Source: Phycisphaerales bacterium
GTDB lineage: Bacteria > Planctomycetota > Phycisphaerae > UBA1845
Assembly: GCA_020852275.1 (NCBI GenBank)
Contig: JADZBE010000017.1
Span: forward strand, 1-64,000
DNA: 64,000 nt
Reading direction: 5' to 3'
Part shown: in pieces, positions 8,460 through 16,227 of the stretch
Layout of the letters: the number at the start of each line of letters is the position of its first letter
Numbering within the stretch: the first letter of the stretch is position 1
The notes under the pieces: model-generated
What the model was told of the DNA's origin: nothing
Databases searched by the model: none
Seen by the model: the letters and a program-made list of their open reading frames with translations, nothing else
Translations under genes and position numbers: made by a program

Positions 8460-9701
8460 ATGAGTTCAACTGCCATGTTGCATCGAATGTCGCATCGTGT
8501 TTGGCGCGGGGTCTGGGTTGCGGTCGTGATGACGGCAGCGGCGGGATGGGCGCAGGCCCAGTCCGGTTCAAGCGCGCCGCCGGCGCCGAAGCCAGCCGCC
8601 CCCGCGAAAACCCCCGAAGACGTCATGATGGGACTGGACCGGATTCTGGACCAGATCGCCAAGAATTTGACGCTGCGCTACAACCTCAATGAGCGGCAGG
8701 CGGACTTCACACGGGACATGCTGCACACGCGCGTCAAGAAGTTCTTGGAGGACCATCACAAGGAAGCGTGGCCCGCGCTGCGCGAGCTGATGCACTACCA
8801 GATGAACGCGGAGACGCCGCCGGCCGACGCCGCCAAACGCCTCGCCGAAGCGGCCATCCCGCTCTACGACGAAGCGAAAAAGGCCATCCGTGAAGGCAAC
8901 GAAGCCTGGCGGCAGCAGCTCAGCGATGAGCAGCGCAAGATGCACGACTTCGACCTCAAGGAAATGGAAAAGCAGTTCACGGAGGTCGAAGGCAACCTGA
9001 ACCACTGGAAAGAAGGCCAGCCCGGCAGCGGCAGCCTTTTCCCGGCTCCTCCAAAGGGCAAGGATCCCAATCAACCGGGCACACCGCCGAAGCCGCCGGT
9101 GGACAAGGTCGGACCGGCCGTCGAGGGGATGCCCAAGGATGCGTTTACTGCCTACGTGGATGAGTTCATCAAGACCTGCCAGCTTGACGCCGGCCAGACG
9201 ACCACCGCGAAGGACATCCTTCGTGAGACGCTCGTCAAGGTCGAGAACTACAACCAGCAGCACAAGGCCGAATTCGCGAAGCTGGCGGAGGATCTCCGCA
9301 AGGCCATGATCGAAGGCGACACGAAGAAGCAGGAGACGCTGGATAAGGCTCAAAAGACGTTGGATGAGCCGATCCAGGGTTTCTTCGACGAGCTGGTGGC
9401 CCGGCTGGTCGGCACGCTTCGCGCGGAGCAGAAGGAGATCTTCAACCGCACGATGGCCTCGCATAAGCCCGTCGCGCCGGCCAAGAAATCTGAGCAGACC
9501 CAGCCCCAGAAGCCTGATGCCGCCCCGGCACAACCCGCCTCGAAAGCCGATCCCGCCAACCCCGACGCGCCCAAACCGGCGCCTCCGGCCGCGGAACCGG
9601 AGAAAACCGACACGCCTCCGCCGGTTTCCGAGAGCAACGCCAAGACGGGTGAAGAGAAGAAGGGCGACGGCAAGTCGGGCAAGAAGAAGAAGGACAAGTA
9701 G
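8460..9701 (+). CDS. exported helical protein with lysine/proline-rich tail
   Basis: A signal peptide is clear (hydrophobic VWVAVVMTAAAGWA, cleavage likely at AQA). The mature protein has two similar helical, highly charged modules, about residues 45-180 and 225-350. Each starts near a short L-x-x-x-Q motif (LNERQ, LRAEQ), recalling the LTxxQ motif of periplasmic CpxP/Spy-like proteins; that resemblance is inference. The last 80 residues are P/K/A-rich and end in a run of lysines. The start is ATG 8460 or 8475. A REP-type repeat cluster follows the stop. No known function. Confidence 0.7.
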   Translation: MSSTAMLHRMSHRVWRGVWVAVVMTAAAGWAQAQSGSSAPPAPKPAAPAKTPEDVMMGLDRILDQIAKNLTLRYNLNERQADFTRDMLHTRVKKFLEDHHKEAWPALRELMHYQMNAETPPADAAKRLAEAAIPLYDEAKKAIREGNEAWRQQLSDEQRKMHDFDLKEMEKQFTEVEGNLNHWKEGQPGSGSLFPAPPKGKDPNQPGTPPKPPVDKVGPAVEGMPKDAFTAYVDEFIKTCQLDAGQTTTAKDILRETLVKVENYNQQHKAEFAKLAEDLRKAMIEGDTKKQETLDKAQKTLDEPIQGFFDELVARLVGTLRAEQKEIFNRTMASHKPVAPAKKSEQTQPQKPDAAPAQPASKADPANPDAPKPAPPAAEPEKTDTPPPVSESNAKTGEEKKGDGKSGKKKKDK

Positions 9702-9789
9702 CGACTGCCGCCGCTCCCCTCCACGCACAAATCGGCGCATACAGACGGGCTGCCGCTTGCCTGACAGCAGTGGGGGGACTCGAAACTGG

Positions 9790-9965
9790 GCAAGGGGTCC
9801 GTCACCCCCGCGCAGACGGGGGTCGGGTGTGCCCAAGATGAGCGTTTGGATTCGTGCCCCTTGGCAAGCTCCCGGCTGGATTCCCGCGTGCGCAGGAATG
9901 ACGAAGCTGGATTCCCGCCTGCGCGAGAATGACGAGGCTGGATTCCCGCCTGCCGGGAATGACGA
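9790..9965. repeat. REP-like cluster, three near-tandem units
   Basis: From 9876 the unit GCTGGATTCCCGC...GGAATGACGA is repeated three times (about 9876-9905, 9907-9936 and 9938-9965). Each unit can form a GGATTCCCGC/GCGGGAAT-type hairpin. A related half-unit with CCCCCGCGCAGACGGGGG lies at about 9804-9821. Related copies occur near 21100, 52430 and 61430. It sits between convergent genes. Confidence 0.85.
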
Positions 9966-9988
9966 GCGGCGCCATTCACCGCGGACTG

Positions 9989-11593
9989 CTAGGGGGTGGC
10001 CGCAATGCGCGGCCCGATCTCGACGAGGCATTGCTTGAACCTCGCCGCCACCCACTGCCCAACCATGACCACGAGTTGCACTCCCCACAGGTGCACGACG
10101 GGTCGGATCGGTGCGGCGAAGCGCCTGTCGAACCCCGGCGCGAAGGCGCACGGCAGAACCTGCAACAGCACGAGCGCGACCGTGATGACCCACATCCTGC
10201 GACGCGCGCCGGCGAGGGGCGTGATCGCTCCCAGCAGGCACAGCCAGACCCAGTTCTCGAAAACGGTGTCGCCCGGCAGCGGAGCGCACAGGTCGAAGCG
10301 CAGGACGAACCGGTCGTACGCGTCGGCCAGCGCGGTGCGCAGTGGGCTGATCCACGATGCCTGCGTGCGCGGGTCCGGCATCCACTCACCGCCGGCTTCT
10401 CTCAGCCGCCGTCGCACGTCCTGCGCGAACGCCGCCGTCGAAGGCCAGTCTTCCGGGTCGCCGGCCATGCTGAGCCGCAGACATTCGTCTTCCGCGCGGA
10501 AGCGGTGGATTTCATCCGGCACGAGCAGGACGTAGGCGGCCTGTCGCGGCGTGTCGGCGAGAATCTCCCACGCATGAAGGCGGAAGATCGGGGCGACCGC
10601 CGCGCCGAGTTGATTCGACGCTTCCGCCAGCGTGCATCCGTGGACGCGCTGGAGGCAGATCACGGCGTGCTCTTCCATGCGCGCGTCAAACGGAGGCGGA
10701 TTCGGATCCGTCGCGTTGACCTTGGCCACGCACGCGCGAATGTCCTCCATGGCCGCGTTCACCGGCGTTGTCCAGCCGCCGCGCGTGACGACGCGGTGAT
10801 ACAGCGTGCGACCGGCGAAGTTGCCCGCGCCGGCGGCGCCATGCTCGATGACCGTAATCAGCGACCAGCCGCCCGTCAGCAGCGCAAACGGACCCGCGGC
10901 CGCCAGGAGCGCACCGCAGCGCGCGAACCATCGGCTGCGAAAGGACAGCGCCGCGGCGGTTGCCTTGCGCTGCTTGCAGAAGAACAAGGCCGCCGCGGGC
11001 AGCAGCGCCAGAGGCAAGGCCGCCGGGCGTATCAGCGCCGCGCATCCCAGCCCCGCGGAACCCAGCGAGGTCCATTGGAGGCCGCCCGTTTCGACGAATC
11101 TGCAGAGGCAGTAGAGCGAGGCAAGAAGGGCGAAGGTGTACGGCGCTTCGGTCAGCACCGTGCCCGCATAGCCGGTCAGCGCCCAAGAGCAGCCGGTCAG
11201 CAGCCCGCACGCGCATGCGACCGAGCGCGTGTGCGAGAGCCGCCACGCCAGCGCGGTCATGATCACCGCGCAGCCGACGACGATGCCGTGTTGCGCCAGC
11301 AGCACGATCGTCGAAGCGCCGGCGCCTCCCACCGCCGCCGCGACCGCCAGCAGCAACGGATAACCCGGCGTTCGCGCGATGAACCAGGGGTGTTCAAACC
11401 CGCCGCCCTTGCTGAGGTGTTCCCCCAGCGCCAGGTACGCCACGCTGTCCGGCTGCACCCACAGCCCGACGTCAAGCATGGCTGTGAGCTGCCACACAAT
11501 CGACGGCAGGACGACCACGAGCGCGGTGATCCACCAGGGCAGGAGGCGGTGCGCGCCGGAGTCGAGATCGGGCTTTGGAAGGTTTTGCCGCAT
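9989..11593 (-). CDS. GT-C type membrane glycosyltransferase (ArnT/PMT-like)
   Basis: This 534-residue protein has about ten hydrophobic spans. The first extracytoplasmic loop carries an acidic pair region, QPDSVAYLALGEHLSKGGGF, followed by ARTPGYPLLLA, which is the layout of the GT-39/ArnT-type glycosyltransferases that use polyprenyl-phosphate sugars. A large soluble part lies in the C-terminal third. The acceptor and sugar cannot be predicted. The ATG at 11593 places the first span at residues 20-40. The neighbours do not form an obvious polysaccharide cluster, but a second protein of this type lies at 18841-20808. Confidence 0.75.
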   Translation of the reverse strand: MRQNLPKPDLDSGAHRLLPWWITALVVVLPSIVWQLTAMLDVGLWVQPDSVAYLALGEHLSKGGGFEHPWFIARTPGYPLLLAVAAAVGGAGASTIVLLAQHGIVVGCAVIMTALAWRLSHTRSVACACGLLTGCSWALTGYAGTVLTEAPYTFALLASLYCLCRFVETGGLQWTSLGSAGLGCAALIRPAALPLALLPAAALFFCKQRKATAAALSFRSRWFARCGALLAAAGPFALLTGGWSLITVIEHGAAGAGNFAGRTLYHRVVTRGGWTTPVNAAMEDIRACVAKVNATDPNPPPFDARMEEHAVICLQRVHGCTLAEASNQLGAAVAPIFRLHAWEILADTPRQAAYVLLVPDEIHRFRAEDECLRLSMAGDPEDWPSTAAFAQDVRRRLREAGGEWMPDPRTQASWISPLRTALADAYDRFVLRFDLCAPLPGDTVFENWVWLCLLGAITPLAGARRRMWVITVALVLLQVLPCAFAPGFDRRFAAPIRPVVHLWGVQLVVMVGQWVAARFKQCLVEIGPRIAATP

Positions 11594-11710
11594 GTGGTCG
11601 ATCGGGTACGCGAGCGAGCCTCATGCGTTATCGGAAGGCAGCAACGGGTGGTGCACGAGAGGCGCAAGATCGGCTCGCCCGGTTCGGACCGGGGGAGGCG
11701 CGCCGGGCGG

Positions 11711-12394
11711 TTACCCCTTCTTGGGCGGTTTCTTTTTCTGGGCTTGCTTGTCCGGGGACTTGGCTGGTTTTGCCGCCTTCTTGGGTGCGGGTGCAGCCGC
11801 GACCTTTTTCGCCGGCTTCGGCGTCGACTTCGCCGCCTTGTCAGGCTTCGTTTCCTTAACGGGTTTGGTTTCCTTGACCGCCTTGGTTTCCTTGCTTGAT
11901 TTGATTTCCTTTTCCGCCTTCGATTCCGGCTTGCTCTTGGGGGCGTCCTTCGCGGGTGGCTCTTTGATTTCGGGACGGTGGCCGTGGGGTCCGTGGATCT
12001 CGGGCGGCTTCGGCGGCGGAGGCGCAATCGGGTGGATCTGGAGGTCCTTGTAGTAGCCCTCCGACGTAAGCCGTTCGAATTGGGCGTCGACCTCGTCGCG
12101 CTCGACGGCCTTGAACAGCGTGAGCATGATGCCGTCCGACTTGCCAACCAGCTTCCACGCGAAGGGAATGACCTCCTTCACGCCGATGGACTTGCGACCC
12201 GGCGCCTTGGGCGGCCCCTCCGCCGCGGCCTCAGGAACCTCCGCTTCCAGCTCGGACTCGACCTCGGCTTCAGGTTCCAAGGCTTCCGGCTCGATGATCT
12301 CCGCGACTTCAAGCTCGGCGGCAGGTTCGACCGGCTCTTCCAGGTCCAATTCTTCCTCGCCGCCCTTCTGCTTTTTCTTCTTCGTCACGCTCAC
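11711..12394 (-). CDS. acidic/basic low-complexity protein with conserved core
   Basis: This 227-residue protein starts at a GTG (12394). A short lysine-rich start is followed by a strongly acidic segment (residues 12-60, mostly E/A/P/L). A globular-looking core lies at about 65-120 (KSIGVKEVIPFAWKLVG and following). A long lysine/proline/alanine tail contains tandem KETKPV-like units and ends in KKKPPKKG. The tail resembles histone H1-like nucleic-acid-binding tails; that is inference. I do not recognise the core. It overlaps no neighbour. Confidence 0.6.
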   Translation of the reverse strand: MSVTKKKKQKGGEEELDLEEPVEPAAELEVAEIIEPEALEPEAEVESELEAEVPEAAAEGPPKAPGRKSIGVKEVIPFAWKLVGKSDGIMLTLFKAVERDEVDAQFERLTSEGYYKDLQIHPIAPPPPKPPEIHGPHGHRPEIKEPPAKDAPKSKPESKAEKEIKSSKETKAVKETKPVKETKPDKAAKSTPKPAKKVAAAPAPKKAAKPAKSPDKQAQKKKPPKKG

Positions 12395-12617
12395 GCCGGG
12401 CTATCTACCAGAAAGCGCGAAGCGTGACAACGGGCCTGCGTCCGCCGAGGATGCGGGGCGCGGGCGTGCGGCGGCGGACGGAACCCTCGCTCGGGACGGT
12501 GTCCGGTCTTCGCGCCGCCCGGCCAGGCGCGGAGGCGGAACGATCCTTCGGGTCGACCGAATCGGCAACCCGCGGGTCGCCGGTAGACTGGGGGGCTTGC
12601 GGAGGGGATTCGACGCC

Positions 12618-12911
12618 ATGACGCTTGATGATTTCCAGTCGCTGATCGAACGCATGTACAGCCACAAGGACCGCGCGCGTGGCTCGCCGATTACCTTCAT
12701 GTGGCTGTGCGAGGAGTTCGGCGAGCTTGCCACCGCCCTGCGCGAAGGCACGCAGGAGGAGAAGTGCGGTGAGTTCGCCGACGTGCTGGCCTGGCTGGCG
12801 ACACTCGCCAACATCAACGACGTCAACCTGACCCAGGCGCTGAAGGCCAAGTACGGAACGGGCTGCCCCGGCTGCGGCAAGTGGGTCTGCGTCTGCGACT
12901 CCAAGAAATGA
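12618..12911 (+). CDS. MazG-like nucleotide pyrophosphohydrolase with C-terminal zinc knuckle
   Basis: The ATG at 12618 is preceded by GGAGGGG at a spacing of about 10 nt. The 97-residue protein carries EExGE near residue 33 and ExxD (EFADVLAWL) near 52, the metal-binding helices of the all-alpha NTP pyrophosphatase superfamily. The C-terminus GCPGCGKWVCVCD contains four cysteines that may bind zinc. Family members hydrolyse nucleoside triphosphates to monophosphates, often for housecleaning of aberrant nucleotides. It is flanked by minus-strand genes, so it is its own transcription unit. Confidence 0.85.
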   Translation: MTLDDFQSLIERMYSHKDRARGSPITFMWLCEEFGELATALREGTQEEKCGEFADVLAWLATLANINDVNLTQALKAKYGTGCPGCGKWVCVCDSKK

Positions 12912-12968
12912 GAACTACGCCGCCTGCGGACGCGAGTGAATGGGAAGGTGAAGCCCCGCGGCTTTCCT

Positions 12969-14075
12969 TCACGTCTTCACACGGTCCAGCAACACTACGG
13001 CCGTGGGCCCAAAGAGGATGATCGGCAGCCACGCGGGCAGCGCGGAGTTGGACTGCGGGAGGATGCTCTGACTTGTAAATGTGGCGACGAAACACAAGCC
13101 CGTGACGGCCATGCACCACGTGGCGTCGCGCGCGATGTTGATGGGCGAACGATCGAGGAAGAAGGGGAGTCCCAGCAGGAGCATCACGAGGTTGATGATC
13201 GGCGTGGCGATACGCACGTGGCGAGACTGCTGGACCTGGGCGAGGTTCGGTGGATGTGAATCCTCCAGGTCTTTGAGTTGTGAAAGACTGAGGTATTTGA
13301 TCCACTGCTCCGACTGGCGCAATTGGATCGCCGCGGGGTCCAGACTGGTGTCGATGTGTGTCTTGACGTCTGTCAGTTTCCTGGTCTGAGTTCCGATTTT
13401 CACGGCGGAGTCGCGCCAGCGCGTCAGTTCCTTACCGCGCGACAGGGCCCACTGCCCGCCGTGGGGATGCCCGGGAACGCTTTCCCAGCGGGCGGAGTCG
13501 GCCTCGACGATCTTCCACAAGGAGCCTTCCGCGTCGCGCGTGACCGTGACCGGTCGGCGCAGTTCGCCGGTTGCGGGCTGGAATTCCGCGGCGGAAACGA
13601 GCGCCCCCGACTGATCGCGCATCAGCGCCACGGCGTATCCCCGCCCCGTGCCGACTTCATCATGACGTCGCGCGAGCCGATGCGCGACCTGGGGGATCAG
13701 CCATTCCGTGTCCACGATGAGCAGGCCCGTCGTGACCACTCCAAAGAGAATGATCGGGGCCGCCACGCGATACAATGAAACGCCGGACGCCAATACGGCC
13801 GTCAGTTCATTAAAATGCCGCATCCATACCAGCGTCAGCACACAGGCGAAGAGCGCGATCACGCCGGAAAGCTGGGAAAAATACAGGAGCAGGTTGGGCG
13901 CATAATAATCCACGATATGGCTCAGCAGCGCCAGGGTCCCAGGCCGCAGCTCCGTGAACTCGTCCAGGTTGACGAACAAGTCCATGATGACGTACAGCCC
14001 GATCATGACCGCCAGGGCCACGACGTAGTTGAATATCAACGACTTCAGGATGTAGCGGTCAAGAATGGAAAGCAT
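12969..14075 (-). CDS. lptG: LptF/LptG-family permease
   Basis: This 368-residue membrane protein starts LSILDRYILKSL, with a hydrophobic span immediately after. Four to six spans are arranged three at each end around a soluble beta-rich middle, about residues 130-270. The motif FNELTAVLASGVS near residue 88 is the family hallmark. YjgP/YjgQ proteins form the inner-membrane part of the LptBFG transporter that extracts lipopolysaccharide. It lies just downstream of a second member on the same strand, so the two probably form the heterodimer. Assignment to LptG rather than LptF is by position and length only. Confidence 0.85.
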   Translation of the reverse strand: MLSILDRYILKSLIFNYVVALAVMIGLYVIMDLFVNLDEFTELRPGTLALLSHIVDYYAPNLLLYFSQLSGVIALFACVLTLVWMRHFNELTAVLASGVSLYRVAAPIILFGVVTTGLLIVDTEWLIPQVAHRLARRHDEVGTGRGYAVALMRDQSGALVSAAEFQPATGELRRPVTVTRDAEGSLWKIVEADSARWESVPGHPHGGQWALSRGKELTRWRDSAVKIGTQTRKLTDVKTHIDTSLDPAAIQLRQSEQWIKYLSLSQLKDLEDSHPPNLAQVQQSRHVRIATPIINLVMLLLGLPFFLDRSPINIARDATWCMAVTGLCFVATFTSQSILPQSNSALPAWLPIILFGPTAVVLLDRVKT

Positions 14076-14080
14076 AGGTC

Positions 14081-14133
14081 AATGGCGAATGGCAAATGAT
14101 GAATGCAAAATGCAGAATGCAGAATGATGAATG
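14081..14133. repeat. AATG-rich short direct repeat between the two permease genes
   Basis: The stretch is built from overlapping copies of AATGGC/AATGCA/GAATG words (for example AATGCAGAATGCAGAATGATG). Such tracts recur in planctomycete intergenic DNA. It separates the two lpt-like genes by about 100 bp and encodes nothing evident. Confidence 0.6.
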
Positions 14134-14178
14134 CTCAGGGATAAAGGACGGGTTACTCGTATCCATCTCGCTTCCTGC

Positions 14179-15804
14179 TCAGCGCCGCACTTTCCTCAGA
14201 AGGAGCCAGCCGTCCAGGGCGGCCACCAGCGCGAGTCCGCCCCACATGATGCCCAAGCCGATCAGACCCGTGCCGGCTTTTTCCGTCAACTGCTTCCCCA
14301 TCAGAATCGTCACGAGCACCAGCGCGCCGGGAATCATGCTGATGCCGACCGAGACCAGAAGCTGCGACTGGCTGAAGAGGATGCCCAGCGCCGCCGCCAG
14401 CAGACCGAGGGCGAACACGCTGGCGGTGAATGAGAACCGCTGGTGCAGCACGCCGGTGATCTTGCGCACCGTGCCGTCGATCTCGTCGAGCAGTTCCAGC
14501 CGCTTTTCCCGGATGCGAACATCCCCGCTTACGGAAAGCTGCGATGAGAGCAGCGCCGCGTCGTCGAGTTTCGCCACCGCCGAAACGACCTCGGCGGGAA
14601 TCTCCGCCGGCTTGAGGCGCAGCGATTCCCGCGGTCGGACCGCCTGCGGAGGCTGCCCGAAGTCCGGCGCCAGCACGTTTTCGTACAGGTCGATGAGCAC
14701 CTGGCAGGCCGCGAGCGAATCTGCGGGTGCGATCTCGATCGTCGCGCGCTCCGCGGAGAACGTGCGGCTCTCCCGGCCCTGACGCTCGACGACGACCAGT
14801 CCCGCCGCCAGCAGCGAGCCGTCCGGTTGAACCTGAACGGCGCCGGGTTTGGATGCTTCGTCCCGGCGCAGCTCGTAGGTTCCGCCCGGCACCTTAAGGG
14901 TCACGGTTCCACCGTGCTCCAGTCCCTTCACAAGGTGCGAATACGCCATCGCACGACCCACATTCAGCCTGAAGCTCTCGAACGCTTCTCGAACGTCCAC
15001 CCATTCGGCCGGCTTGTTGCGAAAGTAGTACAGATCCGGGAGGTTGAGAAACTTGATCCGCTGCGGGAGCGCGAACGGGACCTCCGCGGTGGGCAGCTCG
15101 AACTGATGCACCTCCATGAAGTCGTCGTTCTTGCGATCGTAGTAGCGCACGTTGTTCATCATGCCGGAAAGTCGTGGACGCCCCGCGGACCGGTCAATCA
15201 GGAAATCCACCGGCGACGCAGTCCCCACGCGCACCACCTCGTCGTCGCCCATCTCCATGAACACGACGCCCGTAAGTGTGATATGACTGTTCTTGCCCTC
15301 CGTGCGAATCTCTGACGCCTCCGTGTAGAGGCGGTAGCGGCTCAGTCCCGGTAGCGCCTGCCCGGGGTTGTTGAGGCGCTGCCGGATGATCGTTTCCAGA
15401 TCGGCGGCCACGATCTCATCCAGATTTCGCACGAGATTGGGAATCAGGAAGTTCAGGCATCCGAAAGTAATGACCGCCGAGACCAAGCTCAGGAGCACCG
15501 TGGGCCAGAGAAGACTGAGGATGTTGATGCCGCTGCTTCGACAGGCGGTCAGTTCGTTGTCTGCCGCCAGCCTGCCGTAGGTTGCAGCGGCACTGTACAT
15601 TGTTGCGACTGGAAGGGTCAGTGTCGCGGCCACCGGGAGGACGAGCGTCATGAGCTTAAGCAGTTCCTGCAGCGTGACCTCATCCAGCCGGATCATGTTC
15701 AGGACCCCGCCGCCCATGCTGAGGACGGCGGTCAGCCCGAGCAACGTGAGGGCGAACGTCTTGCCCATTTCGCGGAAAATGTAAAGCTGAAGCGTTCGGA
15801 GCAT
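14179..15804 (-). CDS. lptF: LptF/LptG-family permease, long form
   Basis: This 541-residue protein starts at ATG 15804 (MLRTLQLYIFREMGKTF). The frame extends 18 residues upstream, but that part is arginine-rich and unlike the family. The motif DNELTACRSSGI near residue 82 is characteristic of LptF/LptG. The central soluble domain is enlarged to about 300 residues, compared with roughly 150-200 in enterobacterial LptF. It then returns to three C-terminal spans. It lies upstream of the shorter partner on the same strand. The presence of both supports LPS transport, as expected for a planctomycete with an outer membrane. Confidence 0.85.
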   Translation of the reverse strand: MLRTLQLYIFREMGKTFALTLLGLTAVLSMGGGVLNMIRLDEVTLQELLKLMTLVLPVAATLTLPVATMYSAAATYGRLAADNELTACRSSGINILSLLWPTVLLSLVSAVITFGCLNFLIPNLVRNLDEIVAADLETIIRQRLNNPGQALPGLSRYRLYTEASEIRTEGKNSHITLTGVVFMEMGDDEVVRVGTASPVDFLIDRSAGRPRLSGMMNNVRYYDRKNDDFMEVHQFELPTAEVPFALPQRIKFLNLPDLYYFRNKPAEWVDVREAFESFRLNVGRAMAYSHLVKGLEHGGTVTLKVPGGTYELRRDEASKPGAVQVQPDGSLLAAGLVVVERQGRESRTFSAERATIEIAPADSLAACQVLIDLYENVLAPDFGQPPQAVRPRESLRLKPAEIPAEVVSAVAKLDDAALLSSQLSVSGDVRIREKRLELLDEIDGTVRKITGVLHQRFSFTASVFALGLLAAALGILFSQSQLLVSVGISMIPGALVLVTILMGKQLTEKAGTGLIGLGIMWGGLALVAALDGWLLLRKVRR

Positions 15805-16227
15805 CCGGTGTCCGTTCTTCCGGCGATCTCGGCTTGACCCACCACACCCCCGCGCCAACGGGGTGAAAATGGGGCATTCTTGGCTTGCCCATCGTTCACT
15901 GCAGGCCGGAATCGCAAGGGGATGCTACGGGAAGCCTACCGCGCCGACAACCGGGAGCCGGGGGGTCGGGTAGCCCGGGTCCACAGCAGCGGACCTGCGG
16001 CTCGCGCGATGGTACCCCGAAGGCTCACTCTTCACGGCTTGGCGAAAACGCAACGCCGTCCGATCCACGTCCGCCCGCACAAGGCGATCCCCCGATCTCC
16101 GCCTGAGCATCGCACGAAGCCGGGCCGCCGTCCCCCTCCCCGCCGCCAGCGATGGGCGGATTGAGCCGATAACTGTGGCGGGGTTCGTCCCCGTTCTCAA
16201 CTAGGGACACCGGCCGGGAGGCATGGG
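15805..16227. other. divergent gene-free stretch
   Basis: This region separates the minus-strand lptF-type gene from the plus-strand bifunctional enzyme. It contains one copy of the CGGGTCC...GGACC hairpin repeat (15967-16010). I see no strong promoter hexamers and no small gene. Confidence 0.4.
15967..16010. repeat. hairpin repeat GGGTAGC-CGGGTCC..GGACC, copy 1
   Basis: The order of words (gggtagcccgggtcc, acagcagc, ggacctgcggctcgcgcg) parallels the perfect copy at 49661-49701. Several bases in the right arm are changed, so its stem is imperfect. Confidence 0.65.

Noticed and set aside
8568-11899. Long frames on both strands across 8.5-11.9 kb
   Set aside because: They oppose real genes with signal peptides and membrane spans and are dominated by R/L/G or R/Q/A composition.
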